Source of the DNA: Streptomyces sp. NBC_01439
GTDB taxonomy: Bacteria; Actinomycetota; Actinomycetes; Streptomycetales; Streptomycetaceae
DNA: 64,000 nt
Direction of reading: 5' to 3'
NCBI RefSeq assembly: GCF_036227605.1
Contig: NZ_CP109487.1
Coordinates: forward strand, 7,799,001-7,863,000
The position numbers were made by a program, and so were the translations under genes. This document shows, piece by piece, positions 34,218 to 42,844 of the stretch. Position 1 is the stretch's first letter. The number at the start of each line of letters is the position of its first letter. The notes below the pieces were generated by a model. The model was given only the letters and a program-made list of their open reading frames with translations, had not been told where the DNA came from and did not search any database.

Positions 34218-34653
34218 GCGGCCGGCGGGGCAGCGGGGAGGAGTAGACGATGCTCGTCGTCACCGAACCGAGCCCCGAGATCCGGCCCGTGACCTCCTCC
34301 AGGTGTGACATCGAGCGGGTCGCGACCTTGAGGACGAAGCAGTCGTCGCCCGTGACGTGGTGGGCCTCCAGGATCTCCGGGGTGGCCTCCAGGAAGTCGT
34401 GGAAGGGCTTGTAGTTGCCGTGCGGGTAGCGCAGCCGCACCAGGGCGAGGATCGACTTGCCGAGCCTTTCCGGGTCCACCACCGCCGTGTAGCCGGTGAT
34501 GATGCCGGTCTCCTCCAGTCGGCGGACCCGCTCGGTGACGGCGCTCGCGGACATGGACACGGAGCGGGCGAGCTCGGTGAAACTGGCGCGGCCGTCCCGC
34601 TGGAGGGCTTCGAGGATCCGCCAGTCGGTGGCATCAGGGGAATAGTCGGTCAT
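34207..34653 (-). CDS. Lrp/AsnC-family regulator
   Basis: 148 residues. N-terminal HTH (DATDWRILEALQRDGRASFT, then MSASAVTERVRRLEETGIIT) and C-terminal RAM domain (HHVTGDDCFVLKVATRSMSH) that binds small effectors and assembles octamers. This branch usually senses amino acids. Divergent from the rhodanese gene across a 94-base interval, which it may regulate; it converges on sbcC. Ends in SPLPRRPLSP, slightly longer than average. Confidence 0.94.
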   Translation of the reverse strand: MTDYSPDATDWRILEALQRDGRASFTELARSVSMSASAVTERVRRLEETGIITGYTAVVDPERLGKSILALVRLRYPHGNYKPFHDFLEATPEILEAHHVTGDDCFVLKVATRSMSHLEEVTGRISGLGSVTTSIVYSSPLPRRPLSP

Positions 34654-34747
34654 GGTGCAGGTCTAGCAGGGGATTCCCCGGTCAGACAAGGAAAAGGCCG
34701 GGGATACTCGCTTCCGGCGGTGATCGACGGATCATAGATTTCTTGCC

Positions 34748-35278
34748 ATGACGACGACGCAGACGCACACGAACCAGCCGGGCTCCGCCGCCCCCGCCAC
34801 CACCAATCCCGTGCTCCGGGTGCCGCCGGCTTCCCCGGCCGCGGCCGCCGCGTACTTCGCCGCGAGCCTGGCCTTCCACGCGGACGTGTCGGACGTCGCC
34901 GCCGCCTTCAAGGCCCACCGCGAGCAGGGCGCGGAGCTCGGCTTCCAGCTCGTCGACTCCCGCTCCACCCCGTCCTGGGACCAGGCCCACGTGCCCGGCG
35001 CCGTCCACCTGCCCACCGCCCTGATCCCCGAGCAGGCAGAGGGGCTCCTGGACAAGAACGTCCCCGTGGTGACGTACTGCTGGGGCCCCGGCTGCAACGG
35101 AGGCACCCGCTCCGCCCTCGCCCTGGCCGAACTCGGCTTCCAGGTGAAGGAGATGCTCGGCGGCATCGAGTACTGGATCCGGGAGGGCTTCGAGGTCGAG
35201 ACCTGGCAGGGCAGCCAGCAGCGTGCCGGGGCCGACCCGCTGACCGCGCCGACCGACTCGGACGACTGCGGCTGCTGA
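34748..35278 (+). CDS. Rhodanese-domain protein
   Basis: 176 residues. A Thr/Pro-rich N-terminus, then one rhodanese domain with QLVDSRSTPSWDQAHVPGAV and the active-site loop VVTYCWGPGCNGGTRSALAL, where Cys of YCWGPG is the expected sulfur carrier. The tail ends in DDCGC, a second Cys pair possibly metal- or sulfur-binding. Likely a thiosulfate or persulfide sulfurtransferase. Lies divergent to the Lrp regulator. Confidence 0.92.
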   Translation: MTTTQTHTNQPGSAAPATTNPVLRVPPASPAAAAAYFAASLAFHADVSDVAAAFKAHREQGAELGFQLVDSRSTPSWDQAHVPGAVHLPTALIPEQAEGLLDKNVPVVTYCWGPGCNGGTRSALALAELGFQVKEMLGGIEYWIREGFEVETWQGSQQRAGADPLTAPTDSDDCGC

Positions 35279-35349
35279 GGCACGTGCCGTGCGTGCCGTA
35301 CGTGCCGCGGGGCGGTGCGGGCTCACGGGGCGGTGCGGGATCACGGGAA

Positions 35350-35383
35350 CGGGCCGCTCATCCCCCCGGGAATGAGCGGCCCG
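35350..35383. terminator. Bidirectional terminator
   Basis: CGGGCCGCTCAT (35350-35361) and its complement (35372-35383) form a perfect 12-bp stem between the convergent rhodanese and DUF885 genes. Confidence 0.75.
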
Positions 35384-35387
35384 TCCG

Positions 35388-37091
35388 TCAGAGCTTCGAC
35401 AGCTCGTCCACCAGATCGTCCAGCCCCAGCGAACCCTGCGACAGCGCAGCCATGTGCCAGGCCTTCAGGTCGAAGGAACCGCCGTGCGCGGCACGCGCGT
35501 TGTCCCGGCCCAGGAGCCAGGCGCGCTCACCCAGCTTGTAGCCGATCGCCTGTCCCGGCATGGACAGGTAGCGGGTGAGCTCGCTCTCGACGAAGTCCGC
35601 CGGCCGGCCGCTGTGCAGGCCGAAGAACTCCTGCGCCAGGTCAACCGTCCACCGTTCGCCCGGGTGGAACGGCGAGTCCGCCGGGATCTCCAGGCCCACG
35701 TGCATGCCGATGTCCACGATGACCCGCGCCGCGCGCATCATCTGGCAGTCCAGGTAACCCAGACGCTGCTCGGCGTCCTTGAGGTAGCCCAGTTCGTCCA
35801 TCAGCCGCTCCGCGTACAGCGCCCAGCCCTCGGCGTTGGCGCTGACCATGCCGACGGTGGCCTGGTAGCGGGAGAGCTGGTCCGCCACGTGCGTCCACTG
35901 CGCGAGTTGCAGGTGATGGCCCGGCACGCCCTCGTGGTACCAGGTGGACACCAGGTCGTACACGGGGAAGCGGGTCAGGCCCATGGTGGGCAGCCAGGTG
36001 CGGCCCGGGCGGGAGAAGTCCTCGGAAGGGGACGTGTAGTACGGGGCCGCGGGACCGCCCGGCGGGGCGATGCGGGACTCCACCCTGCGGACGCGCTCGG
36101 CGAGTTCGAAGTGCGTGCCGTCGAGGTTCTCGATGGCCTCGTCCATCAGGCCCTGCAGCCAGACCTGGACCTCGTCCACGCCCTCGATGTGGGTGCCGTG
36201 CTCGTCCAGGTGCTTCAGCGCCTCCCAGGGGCCGGCGCCCGGAAGGATCTTGGCAGCCTCGGACTTCATCTCGGCGAGCAGCCGGTGGTACTCCGACCAG
36301 CCGTAGGCGTACGCCTCTTCCAGGTCCAGGTCGGTGCCGTTGAAGAAGCGGGCCCAGCGGGCGTAGCGCTCGCGGCCCACGGTGTCGGGCTTGCCCTCGA
36401 CGGCCGGGGCGTACACCGAGCTCATCCAGTCGCGCAGTGCGACGACGGCGGCGGTCGCGCCGGCGGCCGCGGCGTCCAGTTCGGCGCGCAGGGCGTCAGG
36501 ACCGGCGGAGACGAAGCCCTCGAAGAAGGGCGCCTCGGAGCCGTCCTGGCCGACCCAGGTCGTGAGCTGGCCGATCATGGTGGTGGTGGCGCGGGGGCCG
36601 CCGTAGAGGCCTCGCTCCAGGCCGAGCCCGAGGCTCTCGCGGTAGCCGGCGAAGGCGGCCGGTACGGCGCGCAGGCGCTCGGCGATCGCCGCCCAGTCCT
36701 CGTCGGTGTCGGCGGGCGTCAGGGAGAAGATCTCACGGACGGAGTGCGCGGGGCTGTGGATGTTGCTGACCGCGCACAGGTCCTCGTCGGCCTCCAGTAC
36801 GGCGAGCTCGGCGCTGAGGCGCTCGCGCAGCAGCCGGGCGCAGCGGCGTTCGGCGTCGCTGTCGGCGCCGGCCTCCGACTCGGCCGCGTCGAGGCGGGTC
36901 AGGGTCTCGCGGATGAGCTCGGCTACAGCCGCACGGCCCGCCGGGGAGTAGTCCGGGAGCTTGCTCGAACTCGAGGCGACACCGAGGTAGGTGCCCGTGA
37001 TCGGGTCGAGGGCGATGAGGTCGTCGACGTAAGCGTCGGCCACCTGGCGGGGCAGCCGCGGTGCACTGCCGTTGTGGAGGGTCTCTGACAT
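35388..37091 (-). CDS. DUF885 putative metallopeptidase
   Basis: 567 residues from ATG at 37091 (MSETLHNGSAPRLPRQVADA); a longer frame upstream is not supported. All-helical protein with the zinc-binding HExxH-like signature STWYHEGVPGHHLQLAQWTH at about 390, and the ENAEGW-like partner VSANAEGWALYAERLMDELG that supplies the third ligand. Related to M32-type carboxypeptidases; DUF885 members are annotated as putative peptidases. No signal peptide, so cytoplasmic. Monocistronic with a hairpin terminator just downstream. Confidence 0.92.
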   Translation of the reverse strand: MSETLHNGSAPRLPRQVADAYVDDLIALDPITGTYLGVASSSSKLPDYSPAGRAAVAELIRETLTRLDAAESEAGADSDAERRCARLLRERLSAELAVLEADEDLCAVSNIHSPAHSVREIFSLTPADTDEDWAAIAERLRAVPAAFAGYRESLGLGLERGLYGGPRATTTMIGQLTTWVGQDGSEAPFFEGFVSAGPDALRAELDAAAAGATAAVVALRDWMSSVYAPAVEGKPDTVGRERYARWARFFNGTDLDLEEAYAYGWSEYHRLLAEMKSEAAKILPGAGPWEALKHLDEHGTHIEGVDEVQVWLQGLMDEAIENLDGTHFELAERVRRVESRIAPPGGPAAPYYTSPSEDFSRPGRTWLPTMGLTRFPVYDLVSTWYHEGVPGHHLQLAQWTHVADQLSRYQATVGMVSANAEGWALYAERLMDELGYLKDAEQRLGYLDCQMMRAARVIVDIGMHVGLEIPADSPFHPGERWTVDLAQEFFGLHSGRPADFVESELTRYLSMPGQAIGYKLGERAWLLGRDNARAAHGGSFDLKAWHMAALSQGSLGLDDLVDELSKL

Positions 37092-37279
37092 GCGGACATC
37101 TTCGTATGCGGGACGGGTTCCCGTCATCACCGATTGCCGTCGGACTGCTGACGTGGGCCGGAGCGGGATCGGCCGTGCGTGCGAAGAATCTTCAACCACC
37201 GTGCTGGACAAGCCACTTCACGATCCGAGGGCAAAGAACTTCGGGAACGGGGCGCTCGCAGCTTGGCCGGATTCCGCCC

Positions 37280-37308
37280 GAGCCGGGACCCGGTCGGGGT
37301 CCCGGCTC
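37280..37308. terminator. Hairpin terminator of ACT-GNAT gene
   Basis: GAGCCGGGACCC (37280-37291), loop GGTCG, and complement (37297-37308). It lies 12 bases beyond the minus-strand stop at 37320. Confidence 0.7.
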
Positions 37309-37319
37309 CGGACGGATCG

Positions 37320-38780
37320 TCAGGCGCGGCGCCGCGGAGCCGACTGCTCGTGCGGGAGTTCCTGCGGGAGCTCGCGGGGAAGTTCGTAGGGCAGCCGGGA
37401 GTTGACCGGGGTGGCGTCCAGCCGGGCCGTGATCACCAGGGTGCCCTCCTCGATCTGGTAGTCGAGGGGCAGGCCGAGGCCGCGCATGGCGGCGACCATG
37501 CCGGTGTTGGAGGCCTGGGTGACGGCGTACACGCTGTCGCACCCGGCCTCGACGGCCATCGCGAGGAGCCGGCGCAGCAGCTCGGAACCGATGCCGCGGC
37601 GCTGCCAGTCGTCTTCGATGAGCAGGGCGACCTCGGTCTCGTCGCCGTCCCACAGCAGGTGGCCGAGGGCGATGAGCTTGCCGGAGGTGGTGGTCGCGGC
37701 GAGGGTGCGGCCGAAGCGGGGGCTCAGCAGGTGGCCGAGGTAGCGGTCGGCGTCGTTGACGGGGCCGTGGTAGCGCAGCGACAGCGTGCGCTCGGAGCAG
37801 CGGTCGTGCATGGCCCGGGCCGCCGCCCGGTCGGAGCCGTCGGCGCGGCGCACGGTGATCTCGTTGCCCTCGGGCAGGGTCAGCACGTCCTGACTGCGCG
37901 GGACGCGGGGGCCGAGCCGGGCGTCGAGCTCGACGAGGGCGCGGGCCCGGGCGAACTCGGTCGGGGTGAAGGGAAGGTAGGGCCGCTCCACGGTGATCGC
38001 ACCGCCGGACGGGTCGCGCAGCCGCATGACCGTGGCCTCCAGGACCCCCTCGACGGGGGCGTCCGCGCCGGCGTTGGGGCGGCCGGTGAGGGTGGTCGCC
38101 GGGATCGAGTGGATCGTGCAGCGGCCGAGCAGCTGGCGCAGGGCGAGGGGCAGCTCGGCGGCGTCCAGGGCGGTGCGGGTGGCGAGGCCGAGGACCCGCG
38201 TCGGGGTGTCGACCAGGTCGTGGGCGTCGGCGCGCTCGATCCAGGTGCTGTGGCCGCCGGCCCGGGAGATCGCCCGGGCGAGGTCGGCGGAGGGCAGTTC
38301 CTGCGGGGCGCGCAGCAGGAACTCGTCGACCGTGCCGCCCTCGGGGAGCGGGTGCGTCTGGAGGGTCAGGATGTCGACGCCGTTGCGGGCGAGGGCGGTG
38401 CAGAGGGCGGCCAGGGAGCCCGGCTCGTCCCGTACGGTCGTGCGCATCCGCCAGAGGGCGGTGCTGCTCGCGACCGCGGGCGCACTCGCTGCCGCGCCGG
38501 AGGTCGTCGCGGGGAGCTGCTCCGGATCGCCGAGGTCCGTGTGCCGCGGCGGGGGCGCATGGCTGTGGCGCCGTGCCCACCAGGTGTGGAAGGCCGCCGT
38601 CACCAGGAGCACGACGGCCGAGGCCACGAGCAGGACCGGGCCCCTGGGGCCGTGCACGACGAGATTGGCGATGGCGTCGGCGACCGCGACGGCGCAGAAC
38701 ATTGCGGCGAGTTCGACGACGTCGCGGCGCCAGTGGTGACGGTGGGGACGGTGGGCGGAGGCGAGGTTACGGTCAGTCAT
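37320..38780 (-). CDS. Membrane-anchored ACT-domain GNAT acetyltransferase
   Basis: 486 residues from ATG at 38780. Residues about 20-62 form two closely spaced membrane helices (ELAAMFCAVAVADAIANLVV; GPVLLVASAVVLLVTAAFHT). After a Pro/Ala linker comes an ACT domain at about 110-180 (MRTTVRDEPGSLAALCTALA), which in other proteins binds amino acids. The C-terminal GNAT domain (about 320-455) has the CoA loop WQRRGIGSELLRRLLAMAV. The union suggests an amino-acid-gated protein acetyltransferase at the membrane, by analogy with mycobacterial regulated acetyltransferases; that is inference. The tail has Pro-Glu-Leu repeats. Confidence 0.88.
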   Translation of the reverse strand: MTDRNLASAHRPHRHHWRRDVVELAAMFCAVAVADAIANLVVHGPRGPVLLVASAVVLLVTAAFHTWWARRHSHAPPPRHTDLGDPEQLPATTSGAAASAPAVASSTALWRMRTTVRDEPGSLAALCTALARNGVDILTLQTHPLPEGGTVDEFLLRAPQELPSADLARAISRAGGHSTWIERADAHDLVDTPTRVLGLATRTALDAAELPLALRQLLGRCTIHSIPATTLTGRPNAGADAPVEGVLEATVMRLRDPSGGAITVERPYLPFTPTEFARARALVELDARLGPRVPRSQDVLTLPEGNEITVRRADGSDRAAARAMHDRCSERTLSLRYHGPVNDADRYLGHLLSPRFGRTLAATTTSGKLIALGHLLWDGDETEVALLIEDDWQRRGIGSELLRRLLAMAVEAGCDSVYAVTQASNTGMVAAMRGLGLPLDYQIEEGTLVITARLDATPVNSRLPYELPRELPQELPHEQSAPRRRA

Positions 38781-38909
38781 GCGCACCACTGTGGCGCAGG
38801 GGTGTTGCGTGATCACGAACGATCTGTGACCGACTGGTTAAGTGTCCATCTGGCCGATTTCACCCAGTTTTCGGGGCCATTTCCGGATCACAAGGTCGGA
38901 GCGGCCGAT

Positions 38910-38930
38910 GCCCCCGCGGGGTACGGGGGC
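38910..38930 (-). terminator. Short hairpin after phoD
   Basis: GCCCCCG (38910-38916) pairs with CGGGGGC (38924-38930), 30 bases past the phoD stop. Confidence 0.5.
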
Positions 38931-38959
38931 TTCCGATGGCTTCCGGTGGCTTCAGGGCG

Positions 38960-40528
38960 TCACTGGCCCACGCGTCCGGGCCGGAGCGTCCGGGTGAAGA
39001 GTACGTCCCCTCCCTGGCGGCGCAGACGGACGGTGAGGTCCCCGCTGCCGCCGTCGATGTCGACCTCGCCGTAGTACGGAGGGTTCTCGGACGGTGACAT
39101 GTTGGCGAAGGGAGCCGACTGCACGTAGGCCGCCTCCGGGCCGAAGGTGGCGTCGAGCCGCCCGGCCGGGAAGCCGCCGGCGCCGATCGGGCCCGACACG
39201 AACTCCCAGAACGGCGCGAAGTCGGTGAAGGCAGCCCGCTCCGGCGCGTAGTGGTTCGCGGCGGTGTAGTGGACGTCGGCCGTGACCCAGAGGGTGCCCG
39301 TGACGCGCTGGTGCTTGATGTGCCGCAGGAGTTCGGCGATCTGGAGCTCGCGACCCAGTGGGGCGCCCGGGTCGCCCTGGGCCACGGCTTCGAAGTTCGC
39401 GGTCCCGTCGGGGACGACGATGCCCAGGGGCATGTCGGCGGCGATGACCTTCCAGGTGGCGCGCGAGCGGGACAGCTCGCGCTTGATCCAGGCCAGCTGC
39501 TCGGGGCCGAGGATGCCGATGGGGTCCTCGGCCTGGGTGTCGGGGGAGTTGGCGTTCCGGTAGGTGCGCATGTCGAGCACGAAGACGTCGAGCAGCGGGC
39601 CGTACCGCATCACCCGGTACATCCGGCCCTCGGCGCGGCCGCCGCGCAGGTCGGTGACGGGGAAGTACTCCCCGAAGGCCTGGCGGGCGCGGGCGGCGAG
39701 GGTGTCGGCGTCCTTGACGGTGTAGCGGGGGTCGTCGATGAGCTGGCCGGGGTACCAGTTGTTGCGCACCTCGTGGTCGTCCCACTGGGCGAGGACCGGG
39801 ACCTGGGCGTTGAAGCCGAGCAGATTGCGATCGAGCAGGTTGTAGCGGAAGTTCCCGCGGAACTCGGCGAGCGTCTCGGCGACCTTCGCCTTCTCCTCGG
39901 TCGTGACGTTGCGCCAGAGGCTGCCGTCGCGCAGCGGGGCGGTGGCCTTGATCGGCCCGTCGGCGTAGATCGTGTCACCGCTGAAGAGGAAGAAGTCGGG
40001 GTTGCGCAGCCGCATCTCCTCGAAGACGCGGTAGCCGCCGAGGTCGGGGTTGATGCCCCAGCCCTGGCCCGCCAGGTCGCCGGACCACAGGAAGCGCACG
40101 TCGTGGCGGCGGGAGACGGGGGTGGTGCGGAAGGTGCCGTGGACCGGCGGGGAGCTGCGGCGGGGGTCGTCGGGGTCGGTCAGGACGACCCGGTAGTGGA
40201 CTTCCTGGCCGGGCGGCAGATCGCGCAGCACGGTGGTTCCGGTGAAGTCGCTCGACGGGCCGAGCAGCGGGCCGCGGTGGCGGCGTACGGCGTAGCGGAA
40301 CGCCTCGCTCGGGGAGGTCTCGACGTACATCCGCGCCAGGCGGTCGGACCGGGTCCACACGGTGGCCGAGTGGGCGGTGATCTCGCCGGACTGGACGCCC
40401 CACAGCGCGCCCGGCCGGCCGGAGCGGGCGAAGGCCGGCGCGGCGAGTGCCGGGGCGGCGATCAGCGCGGAGGACAGGGCGAGGGAACCGCCGATGAGGG
40501 ACCGTCGGGTGCGCGGAATCGATGCCAT
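38960..40528 (-). CDS. phoD: PhoD-family alkaline phosphatase
   Basis: 522 residues, Tat substrate: the N-terminus reads IPRTRRSLIGGSLALSSALI with the twin-Arg motif and an Ala-rich cleavage region. Domain 1 is a fibronectin-like N-domain, then the metallophosphatase core: RFLWSGDLAGQGW, FFLFSGDTIYADGPI, VLAQWDDHEVRNNW, and later TADVHYTAANHYAP, the Ca/Fe-binding set of PhoD. It hydrolyses phosphomono- and diesters outside the cell and in Streptomyces is under PhoP control. A GTTCA-repeat region lies upstream (40641-40700). Confidence 0.95.
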   Translation of the reverse strand: MASIPRTRRSLIGGSLALSSALIAAPALAAPAFARSGRPGALWGVQSGEITAHSATVWTRSDRLARMYVETSPSEAFRYAVRRHRGPLLGPSSDFTGTTVLRDLPPGQEVHYRVVLTDPDDPRRSSPPVHGTFRTTPVSRRHDVRFLWSGDLAGQGWGINPDLGGYRVFEEMRLRNPDFFLFSGDTIYADGPIKATAPLRDGSLWRNVTTEEKAKVAETLAEFRGNFRYNLLDRNLLGFNAQVPVLAQWDDHEVRNNWYPGQLIDDPRYTVKDADTLAARARQAFGEYFPVTDLRGGRAEGRMYRVMRYGPLLDVFVLDMRTYRNANSPDTQAEDPIGILGPEQLAWIKRELSRSRATWKVIAADMPLGIVVPDGTANFEAVAQGDPGAPLGRELQIAELLRHIKHQRVTGTLWVTADVHYTAANHYAPERAAFTDFAPFWEFVSGPIGAGGFPAGRLDATFGPEAAYVQSAPFANMSPSENPPYYGEVDIDGGSGDLTVRLRRQGGDVLFTRTLRPGRVGQ

Positions 40529-40640
40529 CGGTACGTCTCCTGGGGGCGGCGAGGACGGGTCGGACCAGCGTGCCGTCGCACACCGGCCCGGCCGCGTCGC
40601 CCACGCGAACCGCGGATGAACAACCGTCAGCCGCTCATTC

Positions 40641-40700
40641 GTTCAGCTGTTCAGGTGCGTGGCCGGTTCAGTCGGTTCGGCCGGTTCAGTCGGGTCGGTC
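40641..40700. repeat. GTTCA repeats upstream of phoD
   Basis: GTTCA starts at 40641, 40649, 40666 and 40684, with a GTTCG at 40675. From 40665 the sequence is a 9-bp tandem array (GGTTCAGTC, GGTTCGGCC, GGTTCAGTC, GGGTCGGTC). PhoP direct-repeat units also begin GTTCA, but with an 11-bp period. Confidence 0.55.
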
Positions 40701-40774
40701 GATCCCGCCGACTCGGAAGAGCCGTGAGCCGTGAGCCGCGGTCCCGGCCCGGCCGGGCCGGCCCGGTTGCCCCA

Positions 40775-41626
40775 TCAGGCGGCCACGAGCCGCACGCTGC
40801 GCGCCGTGTCGAGCACCACCCGGGACACGAGGGCCGGATCGTCGTTCATCGGGACGTGGCCGCAGCCCGGCAGCCGGACCAGCCGGGCGCCGGGGACGGT
40901 GTGCTTGGCGCGGATGCCCTGGCGGCGCAGCAGCAGCCGGTCGCGGGTGCCCCAGGCGATGGTGACCGGCAGGCCGGGCACGTCGTCGGTGAACCGGACC
41001 GAGCCGCCCGCGGCCAACGTGTCCTCGAAACCGGTGGCATCGCGCAGGGCGAGCGTCTCGGCGACGACCGCCTCGGCCGGGCGGCGGGACGGGCGGGCGT
41101 AGATGGTGCCGGTGAGCGCGGCGCGGCCGGGGGCGCTGCGGGCGAGCCGGCGTACGGCGGGCAGGGGCAGCGCCTTGGCGCCGGCGCGCATCGCGAGGAG
41201 GGTGGCGAACGCGTAGCGGCGCTCGGCCTCGGTCCAGAACCCGGCGGGGGAGAGCGCGGTGACGGAGCGGACGAGGTTGCTCCGGCCCATTTCCAGGGCG
41301 AGCAGACCGCCGAGCGAATTGCCCGCGACGTGCGGGCGCTCGACCCCGAGGGCCGTGCAGAGCGCCCCGAGGGCCGGAGCCACGGTCCCCAGCGCATAGG
41401 GAACGCCCTGGGGAAGGGGCTCCGAGGCGCCGAAGCCGGGTAGGTCGACGGCGATCACGTCGTGTTCGGCGGCCAGGATGTCGATCACCGGGTGCCAGGC
41501 CTGGAGGTGATGGCCTATGCCGTGCAGCAGGAGAAGTGGTTCACCAGCGCCCTTGCGCTCGTAGGCGAGGGTGGTGGGGCGGGGGCCGAGCGGCGAATCG
41601 ATCGTGAAGGAGACCGTGGCGGTCAT
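40775..41626 (-). CDS. Alpha/beta hydrolase
   Basis: 283 residues. Canonical fold: LLLLHGIGHHLQAWHPVIDI (oxyanion HG), DVIAVDLPGFGASEPLPQGV, nucleophile elbow VAGNSLGGLLALEMG (Ser at about 105), acid region VTIAWGTRDRLLLRRQGI, and catalytic His in LPGCGHVPMNDDPALV. Lid domain spans about 130-200. Substrate unknown; esterase or lipase-like. A GC-rich palindromic stretch at about 40741-40769 follows its stop and could act as terminator. Divergent from the GntR gene. Confidence 0.92.
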   Translation of the reverse strand: MTATVSFTIDSPLGPRPTTLAYERKGAGEPLLLLHGIGHHLQAWHPVIDILAAEHDVIAVDLPGFGASEPLPQGVPYALGTVAPALGALCTALGVERPHVAGNSLGGLLALEMGRSNLVRSVTALSPAGFWTEAERRYAFATLLAMRAGAKALPLPAVRRLARSAPGRAALTGTIYARPSRRPAEAVVAETLALRDATGFEDTLAAGGSVRFTDDVPGLPVTIAWGTRDRLLLRRQGIRAKHTVPGARLVRLPGCGHVPMNDDPALVSRVVLDTARSVRLVAA

Positions 41627-41787
41627 GCTGCTCCTCGTCGGTTGGACGCGTGCGAGACAGGATGTCAGTAGTGCCTACCGCCATGATTACCGTCCGGTAG
41701 CCCTTGACTACAAGCCTTCCGTGCCTGCGAGAACATCCCGTGAACGGCTTGATACGTATGCCCGTTCTGCCCGGCAAAGGTATGAGC

Positions 41788-41823
41788 ATTGGTCTTGACC
41801 AAGGGGGTGTGCCGTCCTATCGT
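41788..41823 (+). promoter_or_regulatory. DasR-type (dre-like) operator over a promoter
   Basis: The 16-mer ATTGGTCTTGACCAAG (41788-41803) matches the Streptomyces dre consensus core TGGTCTAGACCA with one change in the centre. Its right half forms the -35 TTGACC (41796-41801), 16 bases before TATCGT (41818-41823). The HutC regulator gene begins at 41915. Confidence 0.6.
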
Positions 41824-41914
41824 CGCAGGGATAGTGCAGGAACCTTTAATAAACAAAGGCGCGGAACTGCCGCTGGAACACACGGCGAGTGCAGCGATGG
41901 CAGGAGGAGTCAGG

Positions 41915-42685
41915 GTGGGGACCACGCAGCTCGAAACGGCACCGGAGCCGAAGTACTGGCACCTCAAGACCGTCCTCAGCGAGGCGCTCGACCAGGACTT
42001 CGCCGTCGGCGAGGTGCTGCCCAACGAGCGTGAGCTCGCGGCCCGTTTCGGTGTCGCCCGCGCCACCCTGCGTCAGGCGCTGGAGCAGTTGGAGCTCGAA
42101 GGTCGGCTTCAGCGCCGTCGTGGCGTGGGTACCACCGTCGCCCCGCCGCGCGTCGGTGTCGCCGTGGGCGGCGCGCAGCACAGTTGGCCCGGCGAGAGTG
42201 CCGACGGCTGGGAGCCGCTCGACGCGGCCGAGACCCTGCCGACGGCCGCAGTGCTGAAACTCCTCGGTACCGGTGGCGCCTTCGTCGCCGACCAGCCGGT
42301 GCACACGGTGCGCCGGACCCGGGTCACCCACGGCCAGGCAGTCGCAGCCGAACTGATCTACGTCCCCGCCGCTTCGGTGCCCGGACTCCCCGCCATCGAG
42401 GCCCCGGCCGGCCCGGCCCGTGCCCGTGCCGTCCTGCGCGAACTGCAGCGGCTGGTGCTCGACGGCCAGGACCGCTCGGTGGAGCTCGGCTCCGCCCGCG
42501 CCGACGACGCCAAGGAACTGGACCGCCTGCCCGGCGCCCCGGTGCTCCTGGTCACCACGCGCTACTTCACCACCGCGGGAACGGCGGCGGTCTCGGTGGC
42601 CACCTACCGCGCGGACACCTGCCGCCTCACCTTCGGCGACTCGGGCAACGTCGAGATCACCCACGAGCCGCGCGTCGCCTCCTGA
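41915..42685 (+). CDS. GntR/HutC-family regulator
   Basis: 256 residues from GTG at 41915, six bases after a strong AGGAGGA; the longer upstream frame is 5' leader. Winged HTH at about 10-75 (GEVLPNERELAARFGVARAT, LRQALEQLELEGRLQRRRGV) and a UTRA effector domain from about 95 (VHTVRRTRVTHGQAVAAELI, VLLVTTRYFTTAGTAAVSVA). It resembles the DasR group but is not DasR itself by sequence. The dre-like site over its promoter suggests autoregulation or control by DasR, tying it to amino-sugar metabolism. A 30-bp hairpin ends the unit. Confidence 0.88.
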   Translation: MGTTQLETAPEPKYWHLKTVLSEALDQDFAVGEVLPNERELAARFGVARATLRQALEQLELEGRLQRRRGVGTTVAPPRVGVAVGGAQHSWPGESADGWEPLDAAETLPTAAVLKLLGTGGAFVADQPVHTVRRTRVTHGQAVAAELIYVPAASVPGLPAIEAPAGPARARAVLRELQRLVLDGQDRSVELGSARADDAKELDRLPGAPVLLVTTRYFTTAGTAAVSVATYRADTCRLTFGDSGNVEITHEPRVAS

Positions 42686-42754
42686 CACCGCCAGGGGGCG
42701 CCCCCGGTCCCCGATCCTTCTGGGCGTCCGGATGCAGCTGCGGCTGCGTCTGGA

Positions 42755-42819
42755 CGCAGCTACGGCCCGGCCCCGGCCCCGGCACCTTTTGCCGGGGCCG
42801 GGGCCGGGCCGTAGCTGCG
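42755..42819. terminator. 30-bp perfect hairpin, bidirectional terminator
   Basis: Arms 42755-42784 and 42790-42819 are exact complements around a CCTTT loop; the core is a run of GGCCCC units. It separates the convergent GntR and ROK genes. Confidence 0.8.
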
Positions 42820-42844
42820 CGTACGGGAGGGGCGGGCGGCGGGG

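Noticed and set aside
35454..37088. 544-codon plus-strand frame opposite DUF885
   Set aside because: The minus strand encodes a clear DUF885 protein with HEGVPGHH; the opposite frame has low-complexity Gly/Val/Arg content.
40641..40700. Canonical PHO box
   Set aside because: The repeats have 8-9 bp spacing, not the 11-bp period of PhoP sites, so reported only as a GTTCA repeat.
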